DNA of 10,316 nucleotides from Chitinophagales bacterium (GTDB lineage Bacteria > Bacteroidota > Bacteroidia > Chitinophagales > BACL12): positions 1 to 10,316 of the forward strand of contig JACMJP010000276.1 in the NCBI GenBank assembly GCA_014380545.1. Direction: 5' to 3'. Positions within the stretch are counted from its first letter, which is position 1. Each line of letters starts with the position of its first letter. The notes beneath the pieces were generated by a model. It had not been told where the DNA came from. It saw only the letters and a program-made list of their open reading frames with translations, and ran no database searches. Positions 7,567 through 10,316 of this stretch are shown here, one piece after another. The position numbers were made by a program, and so were the translations under genes.

Positions 7567-7821
7567 ATGCAATATATTAATGCGCATAACATGCCGGCAA
7601 GCCACAAAGAATTGCTGGCGCTTTCTATTAATAAGCAGGGACATTTTATACCATTACTATTTTGTAAGAACATTCCTGTTATTACCTGTTTGGCTTTATT
7701 GTAAGAGCAACGACCTACTATTTATTACATTGTTCTGTATTATTGGTTTGGAGTTTTGTTTATTACCTTTCTTATTTTACAGATAGAAAAAGATTTTCCG
7801 ATAAATAAATATTACGCATAA
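7567..7821 (+). pseudogene. Small membrane-protein-like frame interrupted by one in-frame stop
   Basis: The ATG at 7567 opens 45 residues beginning MQYINAHNMPASHKELLALS, ended by TAA at 7702-7704. The same frame then continues for 38 more codons, through a strongly hydrophobic aromatic stretch (YYIVLYYWFGVLFITFLILQ) and a hydrophilic end (IEKDFPINKYYA), to TAA at 7819-7821. Together they look like one 84-codon membrane protein in which a CAA or similar codon became TAA. A near-match -7 box (CAAATTTG, one mismatch) lies just upstream. Alternatives are a real 45-residue peptide followed by noncoding DNA, or chance openness in AT-rich DNA. A different frame from 7556 (76 residues) is also open but is rich in Cys and Arg and looks like a shadow. 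The family is not recognised. Confidence 0.35.
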
Positions 7822-7861
7822 ATATCTTTGTCATTGTCGGCTTTTTTAATTTTTGTATATA

Positions 7862-8128
7862 TTAAAAGTAATAAAACTCATGTTCACCGTCAGGAAAGAA
7901 AGTAAATTCGTTATCCTTCAGCTCCTGCTTTGGCAGTTTAGTTCCATTTATTTTAAAATTTTCAAGATCCTTTAAAATAGGAAGAGGAACACCGGAAGGA
8001 TAGAGCCTTTCCAGTTGCTCATATTTTTTTACGAGGTGCGGAGGAATAGTAATTCGCTCAGGTAAACCTTTTGTGTTTTTTACATAAATGGCATAGGGAA
8101 AGTTTGTTGTATTTCTTCCTTTAGTCAT
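7862..8128 (-). CDS. Hypothetical protein, 88 residues
   Basis: The product is soluble, mixed in charge, and has no signal peptide or membrane segment. It begins MTKGRNTTNFPYAIYVKNTK, has a central charged helix-like part (PPHLVKKYEQLERLYP, about 44-59) and ends in an aromatic acidic tail (FFPDGEHEFYYF). No family is recognised. A perfect -7 box lies five bases before the ATG, which together with the protein-like composition supports a real gene. It is convergent with the broken small gene at 7567-7821 and divergent from exonuclease III, so it is probably transcribed alone. It could be a lineage-restricted conserved hypothetical. Confidence 0.7.
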   Translation of the reverse strand: MTKGRNTTNFPYAIYVKNTKGLPERITIPPHLVKKYEQLERLYPSGVPLPILKDLENFKINGTKLPKQELKDNEFTFFPDGEHEFYYF

Positions 8129-8133
8129 AGGTT

Positions 8134-8141
8134 CAAATATA
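8134..8141 (-). promoter_or_regulatory. Bacteroidota -7 promoter box, nearly leaderless start
   Basis: The minus strand reads TATATTTG, an exact TAnnTTTG match, followed by only five bases (AACCT) before the ATG of the 88-residue gene. If used, the transcript would start at or within a few bases of the start codon. No clear -33 element was seen. Confidence 0.5.
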
Positions 8142-8187
8142 TAAAAAATGTCGGCTGCCTGCTAAATTTGTTGATAAGTTTTTGTTC

Positions 8188-8236
8188 CGGGTTGCTACCC
8201 GCAATTCTATATACGTCTCTCCTTTTCAGGGAGGGA
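8188..8236. other. Two adjacent GC-rich hairpins in an AT-rich gap
   Basis: CGGGT (8188-8192) and ACCCG (8197-8201) pair around a four-base loop. TCTCTCC (8216-8222) and GGAGGGA (8230-8236) pair with one G-T wobble around a seven-base loop. They stand out from AT-rich surroundings between the 88-residue gene and exonuclease III. No T-run follows either on the plus strand, so ordinary terminators are unlikely. They may be a dispersed intergenic repeat, a small RNA fragment or an upstream leader. Confidence 0.4.
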
Positions 8237-8346
8237 ATTTATTGTTAAGAGGCTTTCACAATATCAATAAATAAAATAATTAATTGTAAAACAGTATTAT
8301 TTATTTTTACTCCGTATTAATCCCTTATTTTAAAAAAAAATTTCTC

Positions 8347-9123
8347 ATGCGTATAGCAACTTATAATGTAAATGGAGTGAATGGGCGCTTACCTGTTTTG
8401 CTCCGCTGGCTGAAAGAAACAGCACCTGATATTGTTTGCCTGCAGGAATTAAAGGCGCCGGAAGAAAAATATCCATTGCAGGCTATAGAAGATGCAGGAT
8501 ACCATGCTATCTGGCATGGGCAGAAAAGCTGGAACGGGGTAGCAATATTTTCCCGCAACGAACAACCAATAGAAATAACAAGAGTACTTCCCGGCGATCC
8601 GGAAGATTTACACAGCCGCTATATTGAAGCAACTGTAAACGATTTAATAATAGGGTGTCTTTATCTTCCAAATGGTAATCCCGCTCCGGGACCAAAATTC
8701 GATTATAAACTACGCTGGTTTGAAAGATTAACTCTGCATGCTGCTGATCTCATGGCATCTGGCAAGCCAGTTATATTAACCGGAGATTATAATGTGATGC
8801 CAACAGAACTGGATGTGTATAAGCCTGAGCGTTGGGTAGACGATGCCTTGTTTCGTCCTGAAACCCGTGCAGCATTTCAAAAACTTCTTGCACAAGGCTG
8901 GACCGATGCGATAAGAAAATTATATCCTCATGAGGTAATTTATACGTTCTGGGATTATTTCCGGGATGCATATGGTAGGAATGCAGGATTACGCATAGAT
9001 CATTTTCTGCTTAGTCCTGCATTAAATAAACGTCTGCGTTCTGCCGGTGTTGATAGTTTTGTCCGTGGTTGGGAAAAATCAAGTGATCATGCTCCTGTAT
9101 GGATTGAGTTGGACGATAAATAA
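8347..9123 (+). CDS. xth: Exodeoxyribonuclease III (AP endonuclease family)
   Basis: The 258 residues match the usual size of bacterial ExoIII. It belongs to the endonuclease/exonuclease/phosphatase fold and would cleave 5' to abasic sites and remove 3' blocking groups in base excision repair, in the cytoplasm, using a divalent metal. All signature residues are visible: Asn7 (YNVNG), metal-binding Glu34 (CLQELK), Tyr106 (LYLPNGN), Asp147 and Asn149 (TGDYNVMP), Asp218 (RIDHFLLS) and the catalytic pair Asp247-His248 (SDHAPVW). The segment around 199-204 (YTFWDY) is also typical. The start at 8347 gives MRIATYNVNG, the canonical N-terminus. No strong promoter box is seen in the AT-rich leader. 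It is followed on the same strand, after 169 bases, by a metallo-beta-lactamase-fold protein that may also act on DNA. Whether the enzyme is a true ExoIII or mainly an AP endonuclease cannot be settled here. Confidence 0.95.
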   Translation: MRIATYNVNGVNGRLPVLLRWLKETAPDIVCLQELKAPEEKYPLQAIEDAGYHAIWHGQKSWNGVAIFSRNEQPIEITRVLPGDPEDLHSRYIEATVNDLIIGCLYLPNGNPAPGPKFDYKLRWFERLTLHAADLMASGKPVILTGDYNVMPTELDVYKPERWVDDALFRPETRAAFQKLLAQGWTDAIRKLYPHEVIYTFWDYFRDAYGRNAGLRIDHFLLSPALNKRLRSAGVDSFVRGWEKSSDHAPVWIELDDK

Positions 9124-9279
9124 TGATTATATGTTTTCCATCCTGATAAGAATTGATGATCTCTTCGATAATATGTTTTTGTTTATTACATCCCAGTCGA
9201 TTAAATCTGCAAATACAGGATATGCTGTTATTAAGATAAACTGTGTTTAAGTAAATAGTTTTGATATCCGCTTAATCTT

Positions 9280-9287
9280 TATTTTTG
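9280..9287 (+). promoter_or_regulatory. Bacteroidota -7 promoter box, nearly leaderless start
   Basis: TATTTTTG matches TAnnTTTG exactly and is followed by GGCTC and then the ATG at 9293. A TTTG at 9260-9263 could be the -33 element, though its 16-base spacing is shorter than usual. This gives the downstream gene its own promoter, independent of exonuclease III. Confidence 0.5.
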
Positions 9288-9292
9288 GGCTC

Positions 9293-10129
9293 ATGTCAGT
9301 TTTTATTGCATCACTCAATAGCGGTAGTAATGCCAATTGTTATTATGTTGGAAACAGGAGTGAAGCTGTGCTTATTGATGCAGGGTTGAGTTGTCGTGAA
9401 ACGGAAAAGCGCATGAAACAGCTTGGGCTTGATATGCAGAAAGTGAAAGCAGTTTTTATTTCGCATGAACATACCGATCATATAAACGGGCTTGAAAGAT
9501 TGCATAAAACATTTCAACTGCCTGTTTACATTACTCCGCAAACTTTCCTGAATTGTAATCTGAACTTCGAGCAGCATCTTGTAAACTATTTTACAAGAGA
9601 TAGTGCAGTGCAAATTGGTGCACTAACTATTCTTCCTTTTAGTAAAAGTCATGATGCAAATGATCCGCACAGTTTTATGATAAGCTGCTATGAAATATTT
9701 GTTGGCGTTATAACAGATATTGGATATGCATGTGAAGAAGTGATAAATTGTTTTAAGAAATGCGATGCTGTATTTCTTGAAGCAAATTATTGTGAAGAGA
9801 TGCTGGCAAATGGAAATTATCCTTTTTATTTAAAAAAACGCATTAGCAGCAATATGGGACATTTAAGTAATGCGCAGGCGCTCGAAGTGTTTCTTAAATA
9901 CAGGTCTGATAAATTACAATTGCTTATTCTTTCTCATCTTTCAAAAAATAATAATACTCCTCAACTAGTAAACAAACTTTTTAGTGATCATGGTGCCGGT
10001 GTACAAATAATCGTTGCTTCCCGTGATAAAGGAACAGATGTGTTTGAAATAACAACCGCTAAAAAACTACCGGCATTACAGACGAAGAAAACAGAAAAGA
10101 AATATCAGGAGCAATTGTCGCTTTTTTAA
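9293..10129 (+). CDS. YycJ/WalJ-like metallo-beta-lactamase-fold hydrolase, probable DNA exonuclease
   Basis: The 278 residues begin MSVFIASLNSGSNANCYYVG, typical of the YycJ/WalJ branch. Metal ligands are visible: His58, His60, Asp62 and His63 (SHEHTDH), His120 (KSHDANDPHSF), Asp142 (VITDIG) and His215 (LSHLSKNNNTP), with a conserved NMGHLSN at 187-193. So both zinc or manganese sites look intact. Family members in Bacillus and relatives are described as DNA exonucleases linked to repair; this is recalled family knowledge and was not checked here. The last five residues, QLSLF (274-278), after a lysine-rich flexible tail (about 262-273), match the beta sliding-clamp binding consensus QL[S/D]LF. 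That fits recruitment to replication or repair sites. The neighbouring exonuclease III is consistent with a repair setting, but the two genes appear separately promoted. Confidence 0.85.
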   Translation: MSVFIASLNSGSNANCYYVGNRSEAVLIDAGLSCRETEKRMKQLGLDMQKVKAVFISHEHTDHINGLERLHKTFQLPVYITPQTFLNCNLNFEQHLVNYFTRDSAVQIGALTILPFSKSHDANDPHSFMISCYEIFVGVITDIGYACEEVINCFKKCDAVFLEANYCEEMLANGNYPFYLKKRISSNMGHLSNAQALEVFLKYRSDKLQLLILSHLSKNNNTPQLVNKLFSDHGAGVQIIVASRDKGTDVFEITTAKKLPALQTKKTEKKYQEQLSLF

Positions 10130-10216
10130 TCGCATATTCTTCCCACCATTATATCAGACAATCTCACAAGGATTCATCTTTGATATCCCCGTAAAAAATT
10201 ATACTTGCTTTATATG

Positions 10217-10230
10217 ATTTTTTAAAAAAT
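10217..10230. repeat. 14-bp AT palindrome
   Basis: ATTTTTT followed directly by AAAAAAT is a perfect palindrome, about 90 bases past the last gene. It could serve as a bidirectional termination signal or be simple AT-rich noise. Confidence 0.25.
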
Positions 10231-10279
10231 TAGAATCATAACGAATAAATATTCAAATTAAATTTTAAAAAATAATTAA

Positions 10280-10297
10280 TTCAAAATCAATTTTGAA
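10280..10297. repeat. 18-bp inverted repeat near the right edge
   Basis: TTCAAAAT and ATTTTGAA form perfect 8-base arms around CA. It sits in very AT-rich DNA within 20 bases of the window end, so it may be an operator or promoter part for a gene beyond the edge. CAATTTTG inside it is one mismatch from a TAnnTTTG box. Confidence 0.3.
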
Positions 10298-10316
10298 CAA
10301 AACAAAACTCAAAAAA

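Noticed and set aside
7556..7786. A 76-residue plus-strand frame
   Set aside because: Rich in Cys, Arg and Leu, and overlapping a frame with better protein-like composition and an in-register second segment; treated as a shadow.
9131..9250. A 39-residue frame between exonuclease III and the metallo-beta-lactamase-fold gene
   Set aside because: It has no promoter box or recognisable motif and lies in AT-rich DNA; I judged it more likely chance than a gene.

Overview
The window looks like an AT-rich chromosomal segment of a Bacteroidota bacterium, most likely a Chitinophagaceae or Sphingobacteriia-type lineage. Four things suggest this: a secreted protein with a type IX secretion C-terminal sorting domain, TAnnTTTG (-7) promoter boxes, the lack of Shine-Dalgarno sequences before starts, and paired LytS-type kinases with a LytTR regulator. 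The lineage below phylum is inference. I see no tRNA, rRNA, CRISPR array, insertion sequence or phage gene.

Layout. Positions 1-1903 (minus) hold a soluble sensor histidine kinase with three PAS domains; its last residues run off the left edge. A 335-base gap follows (1904-2238), with a possible promoter and a short coding-like frame that may be a gene remnant. Positions 2239-3117 (minus) encode a secreted, type IX-sorted protein. Positions 3239-6220 (minus) form a signalling cluster: two 4-bp-overlapping membrane kinases of the LytS/His_kinase type and, 124 bp downstream, a LytTR response regulator. Divergent from the cluster is a MscS-type mechanosensitive channel (start best placed at 6469). 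At 7567-7821 (plus) lies a small membrane-protein-like reading frame broken by one in-frame stop, converging on an 88-residue hypothetical gene (7862-8128, minus). The right side carries exodeoxyribonuclease III (8347-9123) and a YycJ/WalJ-like metallo-beta-lactamase-fold protein (9293-10129), both on plus.

How the genes may work together. The two kinases align residue for residue around the phospho-acceptor His173, but only the downstream one keeps all ATP-binding boxes; the upstream one looks like a degenerate, possibly catalytically dead partner. They probably act as a heteromer feeding the LytTR regulator. They share an exact 38-bp DNA segment over the acceptor motif, which points to duplication with conversion or strong constraint. 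On the right, the metallo-beta-lactamase-fold protein ends in QLSLF, an exact match to the beta sliding-clamp binding pentapeptide. With exonuclease III next door, this supports a DNA-repair nuclease role. I found no clear new defence or mobile system; the best leads are the asymmetric kinase pair, the clamp motif and the interrupted small gene.
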